Positions 46,277-56,911 of a stretch of 64,000 nt of DNA are shown here, in pieces. The stretch is from Weizmannia acidilactici (GTDB taxonomy: Bacteria > Bacillota > Bacilli > Bacillales > Bacillaceae_C): assembly GCF_008974185.1 (NCBI RefSeq), contig NZ_BKZP01000004.1, positions 1-64,000 on the forward strand. The letters are read 5' to 3'. How positions within the stretch are numbered: position 1 is the first letter of the stretch; each line of letters begins with the position of its first letter. A program made the translations under genes and the position numbers. Under the pieces are notes generated by a model. The model saw only the letters and a program-made list of their open reading frames with translations. It searched no databases and was not told the origin of the DNA.

Positions 46277-47488
46277 TTATGCATATGAATGCAGCCCGGC
46301 AATCACAAGATTGACCGCTACAAGATTAAATAGGATAATGGCAAAACCGATCACCGCTAGCCAGGCCGATTTTTCGCCGCGCCAGCCTTTTGACATGCGC
46401 AGATGGAGAAAGGCGGCATAAAACAACCAAGTAATGAGCGCCCACACTTCTTTCGGATCCCAGCTCCAAAATTTGCTCCATGCAACTTGCGCCCAAATCA
46501 TCGCAAAAATCAAGGCGCCGAGCGTGAAAACCGGGAAACCGATCAAAACGGACCGGTAGCCGATTTCATCAATTAAATCGGAATTTAAATTTTTGGTCAG
46601 CGGTTTTAACAGCGCGCCAATCCGCTTTCTGAAAATGATCCGGATGAGCGCGTAAAGGATGAGCCCGGCAATAGCCGACCAAATAACCGTATTCAATTTC
46701 ACTGCATTGATAAAAGCCGGAACAAAGAAGAAAGGTTTCATCTTACCGGCGGTAACAAGTTCCCCTTCATGCGGGCCGATTAGCGCCGGCATTTGGTAAA
46801 TGAGGGCATTTTCCCCCGTGTTGAAAGTGCCGTTTTTATCCACCCAGTTAAAGGCTGCCTCATAATGAAAAGCGCCGAAAACGGTTTTGACAGCAATAAA
46901 CCCGAATATGCAGATTAAACAAAGCATAACAAATTCGAGCCAAAATGTCTGCCTGTTCGAACGCTCCTGATTGATATTTTTGACGAGATAGATCAAACCT
47001 GCCGCAAAACTGACTGCCAGTATTGCCTCCCCGGCAGCCGCCGTCGTGACATGGATCTGCAGCCAGTAACTTCTCAGCGACGGGACAAGCGGGTTGATCT
47101 CCCTCGGAAACATGCTGGCAAAGGCGATCATGAGCAGTGCGATCGGCAAGGCAAACAACCCAAGCACAGCGATCCTGTAAAGAAAATAGATGACCATAAA
47201 TGCTCCAACAAGCATCATACCAAAAAAAGTTGTAAATTCAAACAAATTACTCACAGGCGCATGGCCGGACGCAATCCATCTCATAACAAAATACCCAATC
47301 TGGCAAATAAAACCGACTGCCGTTACAACAATCGCAGCGTTTCCCCAGCGCGCGCTTTTTTCGGCCCCAGTTTCACCGTCTTTATTTTTTGGGAAACGGA
47401 TCGCACCGCCAAAAAGCATCGTGCCGGCCAAATACAGAATAAATGCGGTAAACAACAGCCCGCTGCTGACATGGACTAGATTCTCCAA
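46277..47488 (-). CDS. resC: Cytochrome c biogenesis protein ResC (CcsA family)
   Basis: 403 residues from a TTG start with GGAGGGG 6 nt upstream. About eight membrane segments. CcsA signatures include the tryptophan-rich [14 protein letters not shown]-type segment ([28 protein letters not shown], about 335-362) and the heme-binding His residues. With ResB it carries heme across the membrane and joins it to apocytochrome c such as QcrC. Confidence 0.93.
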   Translation of the reverse strand: MENLVHVSSGLLFTAFILYLAGTMLFGGAIRFPKNKDGETGAEKSARWGNAAIVVTAVGFICQIGYFVMRWIASGHAPVSNLFEFTTFFGMMLVGAFMVIYFLYRIAVLGLFALPIALLMIAFASMFPREINPLVPSLRSYWLQIHVTTAAAGEAILAVSFAAGLIYLVKNINQERSNRQTFWLEFVMLCLICIFGFIAVKTVFGAFHYEAAFNWVDKNGTFNTGENALIYQMPALIGPHEGELVTAGKMKPFFFVPAFINAVKLNTVIWSAIAGLILYALIRIIFRKRIGALLKPLTKNLNSDLIDEIGYRSVLIGFPVFTLGALIFAMIWAQVAWSKFWSWDPKEVWALITWLFYAAFLHLRMSKGWRGEKSAWLAVIGFAIILFNLVAVNLVIAGLHSYA

Positions 47489-47535
47489 TTTTTCCCCTCC
47501 CTAATCCCGATTGCAGGGCAAACAAGTCGTTTATT

Positions 47536-49185
47536 TCATGCCGGACGTCCAGTATCTTTTTTACCGGGGTTCTTTTTATCCTGGCGGTCAACGGGGACCG
47601 GTATGCCGGATCCTTCAAGCACCCACTCCAGCTCTTTTTTCAGGCCGTACCAGTTTTTATTCGTATGGGCCGCGAGCATCACCGGCCCACCTTCGCACTT
47701 CAACCAAAAACGGCGGTGGTTCCAGTATGCCCCCTGGACGACGCCGATCATAAAGATTGCGCCGCCCAACGCCAGCACCCAAAGGGTTTCATCTTTACGG
47801 ACAGCAAGGGCGGAAGCATTTCTTGTTTCAAGTCCGGCAAAAGCGAGTTTATAATCGTTTTTCCCGAGCGGCTCCACCGTCTGCCGGATCGCAACAAAGC
47901 TCTTTTCCCCTTTCGGATGTTCAGGGGAGATTAAACTAAAAAGGAAAGCAGGGTTGTTCGGAATATAGGAATCGGTCTCGGGCTCTCCGTTTTTTGCAAA
48001 TCCAGAGAACGAAGGATAGTAGCCAAGAAGCTTCACTTTATACCCTTGGCCGAGGTCATACTCGCTTTTTGGGTGGTATAAGTCAATTTTAAACGTGCCA
48101 TACACTTTTTTGTTTGCTTTCTTTTCCAAAGCAAATGACATAGACTGGAATTCGTCCATCTTGTAATCCATCTGGTAAACGGCGTAGCCCCCGAATTTCA
48201 GCGGTTTATTGACCCGGATGGCGTACGACTTCACTTTTTTAAGCGGCGCTTCCTCCCCCAGCACGTGCTTTGCCCCCTGTTTGTAGAGCACAACATCCGT
48301 CTCGAAATCTTTCGCTACATTGCCTATTCTGTTTAAAGCTGCCTCGAAATTTTGATTGTCTTTTTTATTGTAGAGCTGCACCGTGAACTTCTTATTGAGG
48401 ATCACATACTGTTCGTTTGTGCCGGGCAGCACCTTCTTTTCTCCTTCACGCACCCAGACGAGTTCATCAACATACATGCCAGGAATAAACCGAAGCATGC
48501 AGCCAATCAAAAAAATGATCAAACCGATATGGTTCACATACGGACCCCAGCGGGAAAAACGGTTTTTCTCGGCAAATAAATTGCCGTCTTCTTCCAGTAC
48601 TTTATAACGCTTTGCTTCAAGCTTACGTTTGATTTGCGCATAAGTTTCTTCACCGATCGGGCCGTCCATTTTCCGATAGAGCCGCTGCCGTTTCAAAAAC
48701 CCTTCGTGCCGCGTTGCTTTCTGGTTCGCAAGGGCACGCCTCAGCGGGATAAACCGGTCAAGGCTGCAGATGACGAGTGACACGCCGATCAGTGCAATCA
48801 AAAGCATATACCACCAGGAACCGTACAAATCATCAAATCCGAGCGTGTACCAAAGCTTGCCGAACCAGCCGTACTGATCTTGGTAATATACGGCAGGGGC
48901 GACATTGGAAGGGATGTAATCGGTTTGTGGTAAAACGGTTCCAAGCGCAGAGGCAATGAGTGTAATGACAATCAGCCAGACACCGGTTTTCACTGAAGAA
49001 AAAAAATTCCAGATTTTATCAACCGGCGTTTTTTTGTACGTCTGCGACCTGCGCGCACTCCCGTCATACCGCATATCATGCAGCTTTGCACTTCCCGCCT
49101 CCTCGGTTAGCGCTTTTCCGCATGACTCACACAAGATCGTTCCCGGCGGATTCACATGTCCGCACTCACACTTGATCTCCTTCAT
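47536..49185 (-). CDS. resB: Cytochrome c biogenesis protein ResB
   Basis: 549 residues. An N-terminal zinc-ribbon-like stretch CECGHVNPPGTILCESC (5-21) precedes about four membrane segments and a large extracytoplasmic region (about 240-440). CcsB/ResB family; forms the system II heme ligation complex with ResC. Gap of 47 nt to resC and 15 nt to resA. Confidence 0.94.
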   Translation of the reverse strand: MKEIKCECGHVNPPGTILCESCGKALTEEAGSAKLHDMRYDGSARRSQTYKKTPVDKIWNFFSSVKTGVWLIVITLIASALGTVLPQTDYIPSNVAPAVYYQDQYGWFGKLWYTLGFDDLYGSWWYMLLIALIGVSLVICSLDRFIPLRRALANQKATRHEGFLKRQRLYRKMDGPIGEETYAQIKRKLEAKRYKVLEEDGNLFAEKNRFSRWGPYVNHIGLIIFLIGCMLRFIPGMYVDELVWVREGEKKVLPGTNEQYVILNKKFTVQLYNKKDNQNFEAALNRIGNVAKDFETDVVLYKQGAKHVLGEEAPLKKVKSYAIRVNKPLKFGGYAVYQMDYKMDEFQSMSFALEKKANKKVYGTFKIDLYHPKSEYDLGQGYKVKLLGYYPSFSGFAKNGEPETDSYIPNNPAFLFSLISPEHPKGEKSFVAIRQTVEPLGKNDYKLAFAGLETRNASALAVRKDETLWVLALGGAIFMIGVVQGAYWNHRRFWLKCEGGPVMLAAHTNKNWYGLKKELEWVLEGSGIPVPVDRQDKKNPGKKDTGRPA

Positions 49186-49200
49186 GGCATTTCTCCTCGG

Positions 49201-49740
49201 CTAAGGCTTGATCATATCCATCATGTTTCGAATATCTTTTTTGGACAAGTTTTGGTTTCCGACAATAATTTTTTTGACCTTTCCGTCAGGTGCGATCAAA
49301 ACGGTCGTCGGAAGCGGATCGATGTTGTAAGCGTTCTGGACATCGCCGTTTTTATCGATCAATACCGGAAAGTCGAGGCCGTACTGTTTCACAAATTGAT
49401 CCACAAGGAATCTCGTATCCTTCACATGGACGGCAAGAATTTCCACACCTTTTTGTTTGTAAGTTTGATAGAGTTCGTTCATATAGGGCATCTCTTTTTT
49501 GCATGGATCGCACCAAGTGCCCCAGAAATTCAAAAAAACGCCGCGGCCTTTATAATCCGAAAGCCGGTATGTTTTGCCGTTCAAATCTTTCAGCACAAAA
49601 TCAGGAGCTTGGTCGCCGGCCTGCAGCTTGCCGCGCGTCCCTTTCGTTGCATTTGCATAAAGCGTGTATCCTGCAGCCGCGATCAGAACAGCAAGGATGG
49701 CGGTACGGACCAAAAGGCGTCTCTTTTTCGTTAGTGACAT
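49201..49740 (-). CDS. resA: Thiol-disulfide oxidoreductase ResA
   Basis: 179 residues. Membrane anchor (about 10-28), thioredoxin-like domain with NFWGTWCDPCKKE (C77, C80) and the cis-Pro segment PLPTTVL. Family enzymes reduce the CxxCH cysteines of apocytochrome c before heme attachment. First gene of resABCDE. A TATAAT-like -10 is seen about 45 nt upstream but no clear -35, as expected for a ResD-dependent promoter. Confidence 0.94.
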   Translation of the reverse strand: MSLTKKRRLLVRTAILAVLIAAAGYTLYANATKGTRGKLQAGDQAPDFVLKDLNGKTYRLSDYKGRGVFLNFWGTWCDPCKKEMPYMNELYQTYKQKGVEILAVHVKDTRFLVDQFVKQYGLDFPVLIDKNGDVQNAYNIDPLPTTVLIAPDGKVKKIIVGNQNLSKKDIRNMMDMIKP

Positions 49741-49829
49741 TTGTGATCCCCCTGTCCCGAAACTGTCACATAACTATCATATATTATAACATTTTCTCCC
49801 GTTTTTTTACTGATTTTTGAAAGTTTTGT

Positions 49830-49873
49830 GAATAAAAGTAGAAAGAGCGGGGCCACGCTTTGGACTGCCCGCT
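49830..49873 (-). terminator. Possible terminator of rluB
   Basis: AGCGGGC/CCCCGCT on the minus strand with a modest T-rich stretch; it overlaps the rluB end. Confidence 0.45.
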
Positions 49874-50609
49874 ACTTGGACGCTTTGGCGCCATTTTGGG
49901 CCAGCGCCCTTAAAGTCTTCACTTCATGCGGAGAGAGCTCCCTTTTTTCACCCGCGTTCAAGCCTTTCAGCGTCAAAGTCCCGTACGCTTCGCGGCGCAG
50001 CTTTTCAACCGGGTATCCGATTTTATCAAACATGCGCCTCACCTGCCTGTTTCTCCCTTCATGGATCGTTAATTGGACGATTGCCTTCTTCTTCCGTTTA
50101 TCTGCGGAAAGCAATTTTGCTTTGGCGGGCGCGGTTATGCCTTCTTCGAGCCGGATGCCTTTTTCAAGCTGCTTCAGTTCCAGTTTTGAAGGGATACCGT
50201 CAACTTTTGCGATATAGGTTTTGTCGATTTCATAACGCGGGTGCATCAGGAGGTTGGCAAACTCACCATCATTCGTCACTAAAAGAAGCCCTGATGTATC
50301 ATAATCAAGACGGCCGACCGGATAAACCCTTTGCGCAACATCCCCGAAATAATCGGCTACTACTTTTCTTCCTTTATCATCACTGACGGCGGAAATCACC
50401 CCTCTCGGCTTGTAAAACAGGTAATATACTTTTTCTTCATGCTCTAGCGGGATTCCTTCCACTTCGATCTTATCCTGGGAAGAAACCTTTGTCCCGAGCT
50501 TCGTTACGACTTCCCCGTTTACTTTCACTTTTCCTTCTATAATCAATTGTTCCGCTTTTCTTCGGGATGTCATGCCTGATTGGGCAATCATTTTCTGCAA
50601 ACGTTCCAT
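49872..50609 (-). CDS. rluB: 23S rRNA pseudouridine synthase B
   Basis: 245 residues. N-terminal S4 domain (MERLQKMIAQSGMTSRRKAEQLI, 1-60) and RsuA/RluB catalytic domain with YPVGRLDYDTSGLLLVTNDG, the catalytic Asp in GRLDYDT (about 104). Modifies helix 89 region U in 23S rRNA. Between spmB and resA as in B. subtilis, but with its own promoter. Confidence 0.93.
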   Translation of the reverse strand: MERLQKMIAQSGMTSRRKAEQLIIEGKVKVNGEVVTKLGTKVSSQDKIEVEGIPLEHEEKVYYLFYKPRGVISAVSDDKGRKVVADYFGDVAQRVYPVGRLDYDTSGLLLVTNDGEFANLLMHPRYEIDKTYIAKVDGIPSKLELKQLEKGIRLEEGITAPAKAKLLSADKRKKKAIVQLTIHEGRNRQVRRMFDKIGYPVEKLRREAYGTLTLKGLNAGEKRELSPHEVKTLRALAQNGAKASK

Positions 50610-50654
50610 CCGTTACACCTCAAATATTTTTTTCGGATAAACTTTCCTTTTAGC

Positions 50655-50682
50655 ATTATGGCATAACCGGATAAAATTTCAA
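50655..50682 (-). promoter_or_regulatory. Sigma A promoter of rluB
   Basis: On the minus strand: TTGAAA, 16 nt, CATAAT. Confidence 0.6.
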
Positions 50683-50719
50683 AGAAAGTTTGGCGCATAT
50701 CTACAAAAAAATACGGCCG

Positions 50720-51247
50720 TTAAAACAGTAAAAGCACTATTGTGACAGCGATGATGATGCCGACCAGATCGGCGAGCAGCCCCACCTTTAAGGCATCGCC
50801 CATTTTCCTGATCCCGACCGCCCCGAAGTAGACGGTTACCACATAAAGCGTAGTATCTGTACTGCCCTGGATCACGGATGCCATTCTCCCGATCAGCGAG
50901 TCGGGGCCGTACGTCTTGATGAGGTCGGTCATAATCCCGAGCGCGGCATTTCCTGACACAGGCCGGATCAAAGCGAGTGGCACGATTTCAGAGGGAACGC
51001 CAAACAAATTCAGCACAGGTTTCAGAAAGCCGACAAAAAATTCAAGCGCCCCTGATGCCCGGAATATTGTAATCGCTACGAGCATTCCAACCAAAAACGG
51101 GATAATGGAAACGGCAATTTTGATCCCCTCTTTGCCGCCTTCCACAAACGTTTCATATGCGGGGATTTTTTTCCATGTGCTGTAAAGCAGGATGAACCCG
51201 ACCATCGCCGGAATCATCCAGATTGATATAAGCGATATCCATCTCAT
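50720..51247 (-). CDS. spmB: Spore maturation protein B
   Basis: 175 residues, about four or five membrane segments, nucleoside-transporter-like gate domain (RPVSGNAALGIMTDLIKTYGPDSLIGRMASVIQGSTDTTLYV, about 95-136). With SpmA and DacB it determines spore core dehydration and cortex structure. Follows spmA by 6 nt. Confidence 0.93.
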   Translation of the reverse strand: MRWISLISIWMIPAMVGFILLYSTWKKIPAYETFVEGGKEGIKIAVSIIPFLVGMLVAITIFRASGALEFFVGFLKPVLNLFGVPSEIVPLALIRPVSGNAALGIMTDLIKTYGPDSLIGRMASVIQGSTDTTLYVVTVYFGAVGIRKMGDALKVGLLADLVGIIIAVTIVLLLF

Positions 51248-51253
51248 GCCGCT

Positions 51254-51844
51254 TCATCTCCTCCGTTTCGCCCGTCTGTGGTAAAAAAACCTGTCAATAC
51301 AAATGGCCGCAATCGTCGTGGAAAAAGTGGCGATCAATGTGGGCGCTACAATTTCGGTCGGCTGCGCGGAATGGTAATTCATACGAATGGCAATAACGGT
51401 TGCCGGAATGATCGTCAGCCCCGATGTATTCAAAGCAAGGAATGTAATCATTGACCGGCTTGTTTCCGGTTTCCGCCCGTTCAATTCGTGCAGCTGTTCC
51501 ATCGCCTTGATGCCGAGCGGGGTGGCGGCATTCCCGAGCCCGAACATATTAGCGATCAAATTGGACAGGATATAACCCATCGCAGGATGGTTTTCTGGCA
51601 CTTCGGGAAACAATTTCGTAATCAGCGGGCGGAATAAGCGTGAAAGTTTCGCAAGCAAGCCGGACACTTCCGCGATTTTCATCATGCCGAGCCAAAAAAC
51701 GAGGACGCTGATCAGGCCAATGCTAATTGCGACCGCATCGCGCGCGGAAACAAAAATCGCCTGGTTGACCTCTTTCATTTTGCCGTTGATACCTGCAAAA
51801 ACGAGGCCGATAACAGTCATGCCGATCCAAATATAATTAACCAT
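51254..51844 (-). CDS. spmA: Spore maturation protein A
   Basis: 196 residues, four or five membrane segments, gate domain with GNAATPLGIKAMEQLHELN and FLALNTSGLTIIPATVIAIR. Its start overlaps the dacB stop (8 nt), so dacB, spmA and spmB are translationally coupled. Confidence 0.93.
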   Translation of the reverse strand: MVNYIWIGMTVIGLVFAGINGKMKEVNQAIFVSARDAVAISIGLISVLVFWLGMMKIAEVSGLLAKLSRLFRPLITKLFPEVPENHPAMGYILSNLIANMFGLGNAATPLGIKAMEQLHELNGRKPETSRSMITFLALNTSGLTIIPATVIAIRMNYHSAQPTEIVAPTLIATFSTTIAAICIDRFFYHRRAKRRR

Positions 51845-52955
51845 AGTTTTTCAGCCCCAATTGGATGAATAATGTTTCTTTAAAAAGCTTATACCATGTT
51901 TTCCTTTCCTTAAACGGCGTCTTCTTGTAATATATCGGCGTGCTGCTGATCACCCTGTTATCCAGCGTAACAACGGCCCTCCCGACGATTTGAGGCACGT
52001 TTTCCGGATCTTTCCATTCTTTTTTTGGCTTTGCGAGCCGAAAATCTACTTTCACGCCGTCTTCTTCGTTCCTCGCGAGCGGATACACAATATTGCGTTT
52101 GATATAAACATGGTTTTTGAAAAATTTGTTGCGGATAGCGGCAACAGGGCCTTTTTCCACAATCAGCTTATTGCCGTAATGGCTGAACCCATAATCAAAC
52201 AAGGCGATATGGTCATCCCAGTCATCGGGGTCATTCAGCGTAACCGCAATAAGATGCTGCCCGTCTTTTGATGCGGTTGTCACAAGCGTCCGCCTGGCAA
52301 TTTTCGTATAACCCGTTTTCCCGCCTGTACAGTACCGGTATTTCTCTGTGAGCAGCCGGTTTTTATTCCGCCAGCCTTTGTAAAATTTGGTGCCGGAAAT
52401 TTCCCTAAACGTTTTGTTCTGCATCGCGTATCTCATTAAAAGCACCATATCGTAAGCAGTTGAATAATGTTCACCATCGGGGTCATCTAGGCCGCTCGGG
52501 TTGGCAAAATGGGTATCGCGCATCCCGATTTCCCTTGCCTTTTCGTTCATCATAAACACGAAGCCATCGATGCTGCCGCCGACATTTTCGGCAATGGCGT
52601 TTGCGGCATCGTTTCCGGAACGGAGCATTAACCCGTACACCAAATCCTTTAATTTCCATTTGTCCCCCGGCTTTAAATATAAAGACGAACCCTCCGTACG
52701 TACGGCGCGGTCCGTGACTGTCACCTCCTTATCCATCTTGCCTGATTCGATCGCGAGGATGGCCGTCATAATTTTCGTAATCGAGGCAATGCTGCGCGGC
52801 TCATAAGCACCTTTTTCATATAAAATCCGCCCTGTATCCTGGTCCATTAAAATGGCGCTTTTTGCCTGCACGGATGGCGCCGCTTCAGCCGATTCCGGCG
52901 GCATGGCCGAAAAAATGAGCATCATGGCTGCCGCATAGAAGAATAACCGTTTCAT
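51837..52955 (-). CDS. dacB: D-alanyl-D-alanine carboxypeptidase DacB (PBP5*)
   Basis: 372 residues. Signal peptide (about 1-25), serine peptidase S11 domain with SITK (58-61; nucleophile S58), SGNDAAN and GGKTGYT. In B. subtilis the enzyme controls cortex cross-linking. First gene of dacB-spmA-spmB. Note that dacF at 61777-62940 is a second enzyme of the same class. Confidence 0.93.
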   Translation of the reverse strand: MKRLFFYAAAMMLIFSAMPPESAEAAPSVQAKSAILMDQDTGRILYEKGAYEPRSIASITKIMTAILAIESGKMDKEVTVTDRAVRTEGSSLYLKPGDKWKLKDLVYGLMLRSGNDAANAIAENVGGSIDGFVFMMNEKAREIGMRDTHFANPSGLDDPDGEHYSTAYDMVLLMRYAMQNKTFREISGTKFYKGWRNKNRLLTEKYRYCTGGKTGYTKIARRTLVTTASKDGQHLIAVTLNDPDDWDDHIALFDYGFSHYGNKLIVEKGPVAAIRNKFFKNHVYIKRNIVYPLARNEEDGVKVDFRLAKPKKEWKDPENVPQIVGRAVVTLDNRVISSTPIYYKKTPFKERKTWYKLFKETLFIQLGLKNYG

Positions 52956-53038
52956 TAAAAAGCTCCTTTTTTTTCAGCTTTTTCTTACATACGCTTTGTA
53001 CAAGTTTATGCGCCGGATGGAAAGAAATAACCGCAAAC

Positions 53039-53083
53039 AAAAAAAGGACTCCCCCGGGTCAACGACTGACTTTTTGGGGAGCC
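53039..53083 (-). terminator. Terminator of scpA-scpB
   Basis: GGCTCCCC/GGGGAGTCC with a 21-nt loop, then TTTTTTT on the minus strand. Confidence 0.78.
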
Positions 53084-53091
53084 TGCTTCCA

Positions 53092-53694
53092 TCAGGGTGA
53101 AAATCCATTTACACTGTGATCTACATTAAATTTTTCAAAAAACAAATTCGCCTCTTCCTCGGAAAAATCATCCTCCAATTGTTCCGGAAACGGCGGCAGT
53201 TCTTTTAAATCTTTCAACCCAAAATGGTCGAGAAATTCTTTCGTTGTACCGTAAAGGATTGCCCGTCCCGCCCCTTCCTGCCTGCCGACTTCCTGGATTA
53301 ACCCTTTTGCCATCAGCGTCTGCAGCGGCCGTTCCGTTTTCACACCGCGGATTTCTTCGATCTCAATCCGCGTAATCGGCTGTTTGTATGATATAATCGC
53401 GAGCGTCTCTAGAGCCGCCTGCGATAACGTATTTGCATTCGGGGATTCCACCAGCTTTTTCAAATAAGGCGCATGCTCTTTTTTTGTCGCCAGCTGGTAG
53501 GTACCTGCCAGCTCAACAAGGGTAATACCGCGGTCCGGATCTTTTTCATAAATCTCTTTTAAACTGTTAATCACCTCGAGGGCTTCGAATTCCTCGATTT
53601 CCATGACATGGGAAATTTGCTTAAGTGACAGCCCTTCATCCCCCGCAGCAAACAACAGGCTTTCCAGAATGCCTTTCCAATGGACAATTTCCAA
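53092..53694 (-). CDS. scpB: Segregation and condensation protein B
   Basis: 200 residues from a TTG start with AAGGAG 9 nt upstream, giving [21 protein letters not shown] as in B. subtilis. Two winged-helix domains (about 1-80 and 85-165, with [44 protein letters not shown]). Kleisin-associated part of the SMC condensin. Starts 1 nt after scpA stops. An ATG eight codons upstream overlaps scpA. Confidence 0.94.
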   Translation of the reverse strand: MEIVHWKGILESLLFAAGDEGLSLKQISHVMEIEEFEALEVINSLKEIYEKDPDRGITLVELAGTYQLATKKEHAPYLKKLVESPNANTLSQAALETLAIISYKQPITRIEIEEIRGVKTERPLQTLMAKGLIQEVGRQEGAGRAILYGTTKEFLDHFGLKDLKELPPFPEQLEDDFSEEEANLFFEKFNVDHSVNGFSP

Positions 53695-53695
53695 A

Positions 53696-54439
53696 TTACT
53701 TCTCTCCTTTTCTCGCAACCAGTATCTCGCCGAAATTTTCTTCCTGCTCTACGATGATTTCATGCCGTTTGATCAGCTCCAGGACAGCCAAAAAAGTGAC
53801 GACGATATGCTCCTTATCCGGAAAAGGAAATAATTCGTTAAAATGGACGCTTCCCGGCGTTTCTTCCAATCTCTTTAAAATATCATCCATTCTTTCTTCA
53901 ATCGAGATTTCCTGCCGCGTAATTTTTGTTGACAGCGGCTTTTGCAATTTTTTTCTACGCAACAGTTTATTTAATGCACCGATCATATCGTATATGGTTA
54001 CGTTGGCGCCGATTTTCTTCCCGCCTGCATCTGCCGCAAATTCCGACAAATCGCTCGGGGGCTTTGTAAACATTTCGCTGCGGCTCGATTCCAGGCGTTT
54101 CAATTTGCGGGCCGCTTCCTTGTATTTTTTGTATTCCAACAGCCGTTCGACGAGTGCTTCGCGCGGATCTTCCTCGGGGACAAACTCATCTTCCGGCTCT
54201 TCCTGTTCCTGATTGGGCAGAAGCATCTTGCTTTTGATCGCCAAAAGTGTCGCGGCCATCACCAAATATTCGCTGGCCACATCAAGTTCCAATTGTTTCA
54301 TTGTATGTATATAATCCAAATACTGCTCGGTGATTTCGGCCATTGGAATATCATAAATATCAATTTCAAGCTGATGGATAAGATGCAGGAGTAGATCGAG
54401 CGGCCCTTCAAACGCATCGATTTTCACTTTATATTCCAT
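53696..54439 (-). CDS. scpA: Segregation and condensation protein A
   Basis: 247 residues, kleisin of the SMC-ScpAB condensin. N-terminal [41 protein letters not shown] binds the SMC neck; C-terminal winged helix (about 165-247) binds the SMC cap. A sigma A promoter is 40 nt upstream. Confidence 0.95.
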   Translation of the reverse strand: MEYKVKIDAFEGPLDLLLHLIHQLEIDIYDIPMAEITEQYLDYIHTMKQLELDVASEYLVMAATLLAIKSKMLLPNQEQEEPEDEFVPEEDPREALVERLLEYKKYKEAARKLKRLESSRSEMFTKPPSDLSEFAADAGGKKIGANVTIYDMIGALNKLLRRKKLQKPLSTKITRQEISIEERMDDILKRLEETPGSVHFNELFPFPDKEHIVVTFLAVLELIKRHEIIVEQEENFGEILVARKGEK

Positions 54440-54478
54440 AAAAATTTACACCGTTCCTTTTTCGCAGCGTCCAAACTT

Positions 54479-54507
54479 AGTATAGCCGAAAATCCGGGCA
54501 CATCCAA
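54479..54507 (-). promoter_or_regulatory. Sigma A promoter of scpA-scpB
   Basis: On the minus strand: TTGGAT, 17 nt, TATACT. Confidence 0.7.
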
Positions 54508-54606
54508 CGGAAACCTTGGGGTACGGGCTGGATGGGCAAAAGTCTATACACGTTCCGGCCCGCCTACATAGTATACCATGTAATGAATGTTGAGGGAGGG
54601 TATCTC

Positions 54607-54699
54607 ATGGCTGATGGTTTTGCCTGGGGCAGCGGTTTTGCGTTGATTGTCGTGCTGTTTATTTTGTTAATTATTGTCGGCAGCGCCTATATTTGGTAA
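54607..54699 (+). CDS. YjcZ family sporulation membrane peptide
   Basis: 30 residues: MADGFAWGSGFALIVVLFIL then LIIVGSAYIW, a Gly/Phe/Trp N-terminus and one membrane helix, as in the YjcZ family of small sporulation proteins. GGGAGGGT lies 6 nt upstream. A sigma K-like element (AC, 17 nt, CATAGTATA) is near 54551-54580, and a strong terminator follows, so it is a complete unit between divergent scpA and convergent ribT. Confidence 0.8.
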   Translation: MADGFAWGSGFALIVVLFILLIIVGSAYIW

Positions 54700-54708
54700 C
54701 TGTTGAGA

Positions 54709-54743
54709 AAGAACCCCCGGCCTCTGCCGGAGGGTTCTTTTAG
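54709..54743 (+). terminator. Terminator of the yjcZ-like gene
   Basis: AAAGAACCCCCGG/CCGGAGGGTTCTTTT stem with a 6-nt loop. Confidence 0.9.
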
Positions 54744-54763
54744 TCGGTATTGTCCGTATTCAT

Positions 54764-54865
54764 TACTGATGATCACATACTTATGAAACTCCTATAGGAA
54801 AAGCGGACAAGAAGATCCCCGGACGGGTGAACCTTGCGACGCTTCTGAGCGAAACGGACTCCGAA
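54764..54865 (+). repeat. Intergenic hairpin repeat, copy D (degenerate)
   Basis: TGATGATCACATACTTATG, AACTCCTATAGGAAAAGC, GGACAAGAAGATCCCC aligns along copy C (TGATGATCGCGGAATTTACG, GACTCCTGCAGGAAAAGC, GGGCAAGAAGAAACCCC). The second half is strongly diverged and the 3' arm is not recognisable. Confidence 0.6.
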
Positions 54866-54904
54866 AAGTGCCATATTTATCCGGCACACCGCCCCGAACC
54901 CCGA

Positions 54905-55311
<407 letters not shown>

Positions 55312-55436
55312 TCAAACGCTTTACTTATTAGTATATGCTTATTTCAGAGAAAGTAAACAGGCGCAAGACGACAACTTCATATTTATCATAAGCGCAGCCG
55401 GAAGACAAGCATAAGTTTTCCACCCGGGCGCGCGCC

Positions 55437-56756
55437 TCATTCGGCAAGCGGCACGCGCAGGTGAAGGTCGTTGCGGATCAAATCTTCATAAGTTTCCCGC
55501 TTGACGACAAGCTCATCTTTTCCGTTTTCGACAAACACAACCGGCGGGCGAGGGATGCGGTTGTAATTGTTAGCCATTGAATAACCGTAGGCGCCGGTGC
55601 AGAACACGGCAAGAAGATCGTCACTGCCCGCCTTTGGAAGCGGCAAGTCCCAAATCAGCATATCCCCCGACTCGCAGCATTTGCCGGCGATCGATACAGT
55701 TTCCTCGCATTTTGCAAGCGGGCGGTTGGCCAGCACCGCTTCATATTTTGCATCGTACAGCGCCGGCCGGATATTGTCGATCATCCCCCCGTCAACGGCA
55801 ATATACTTCCTGACATTCGGCACTTCTTTGCTCGACCCTACCGAATAAAGCGTCGTCCCCGCTTCCCCGACAAGCGACCGGCCGGGTTCAATCCAAATTT
55901 CCGGCATTGGCAGGCGGCGCATATTTACTTGATGTTTGACTTCTTTTACGATCTCTGTCACATAATAACCGGGCGGGAGCGGATTGTCCTCGCTCGTGTA
56001 GCGGATGCCGAAGCCGCCTCCAAGGTTCAGCACCTGCGGAAAATAGCCGTAAAGCTTGTGCCATTTATCCAGTTTTTCCATAATTTTTTGGGCGGCCAGA
56101 ACAAACCCGGCCGTTTCGAATATTTGTGAACCGATATGGCAGTGCAGCCCGTGGACTTTGAGCCATTTGGAATCCAAAGCCTGCTTCAAAGCTGTTTCTG
56201 CCTGCCCATTTTGCAAATCAAACCCGAATTTCGAATCTTCCTGTCCCGTCAAAATATAATCATGCGTATGCGCTTCGATGCCCGGCGTCACCCTCAGCAG
56301 GACCCGGATTTTCCGGTTTCTTGCTGCGCAAAGATTTTCCAGCATCCCGAGTTCGTAAAAATTATCCACCACGATACAACCAATATTGGCATCAAGCGCC
56401 ATTTCCAGCTCTTCCCTGCTTTTATTATTCCCGTGAAAATGGATTTTTTCCGCCGGGAATCCGGCAGCCATTGCAGTATACAATTCCCCGCCCGAGACAA
56501 CGTCCAGGGAGAGACCTTCTTCATTCGCCAGCTGCAGCATGGCAATGGAAGAAAAAGCTTTGCTTGCATAGGCAACCCGGGATTTTACACCAAGGTTTTG
56601 GAAAGCCTCTTTGAATGCTCTGGCCCTCTGCCGTATTAAAGCAACGTCATATACATAAAGAGGCGTTCCGTAACGGGCGGCCAAATCCACCGTGTCCACG
56701 CCGCCGATTTCGAGATGCCCCTGTGCATTTACTTTCATCGTCCCGTAATGGTTCAT
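55437..56756 (-). CDS. lysA: Diaminopimelate decarboxylase
   Basis: 439 residues. Fold type III PLP enzyme: PLP lysine K66 in VAYASKAF, LGGGFGIRY, EPGRSLVGEAG, CESGDML and the C-terminal GAYGYSMANNYN. Final step of lysine synthesis. ATG at 56756 with GGTGGAG 9 nt upstream gives MNHYGTMKVNAQGHLEIGG, the usual start; the frame extends 44 codons upstream. Follows spoVAF as in B. subtilis. Confidence 0.95.
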   Translation of the reverse strand: MNHYGTMKVNAQGHLEIGGVDTVDLAARYGTPLYVYDVALIRQRARAFKEAFQNLGVKSRVAYASKAFSSIAMLQLANEEGLSLDVVSGGELYTAMAAGFPAEKIHFHGNNKSREELEMALDANIGCIVVDNFYELGMLENLCAARNRKIRVLLRVTPGIEAHTHDYILTGQEDSKFGFDLQNGQAETALKQALDSKWLKVHGLHCHIGSQIFETAGFVLAAQKIMEKLDKWHKLYGYFPQVLNLGGGFGIRYTSEDNPLPPGYYVTEIVKEVKHQVNMRRLPMPEIWIEPGRSLVGEAGTTLYSVGSSKEVPNVRKYIAVDGGMIDNIRPALYDAKYEAVLANRPLAKCEETVSIAGKCCESGDMLIWDLPLPKAGSDDLLAVFCTGAYGYSMANNYNRIPRPPVVFVENGKDELVVKRETYEDLIRNDLHLRVPLAE

Positions 56757-56911
56757 CTTTTTCAACTCCACCTGTATATTCCGCCCGAATAGAGGAAAGC
56801 CGCCTTCCAAATACATTATGCCCGGCGGCTCCGTTTTGTTCTCCCGGCACTGAAATCCTGTTCTTAATTTTTCTACTAACTTTATCATAAAAACAGGCTT
56901 TTCGCAATAGT

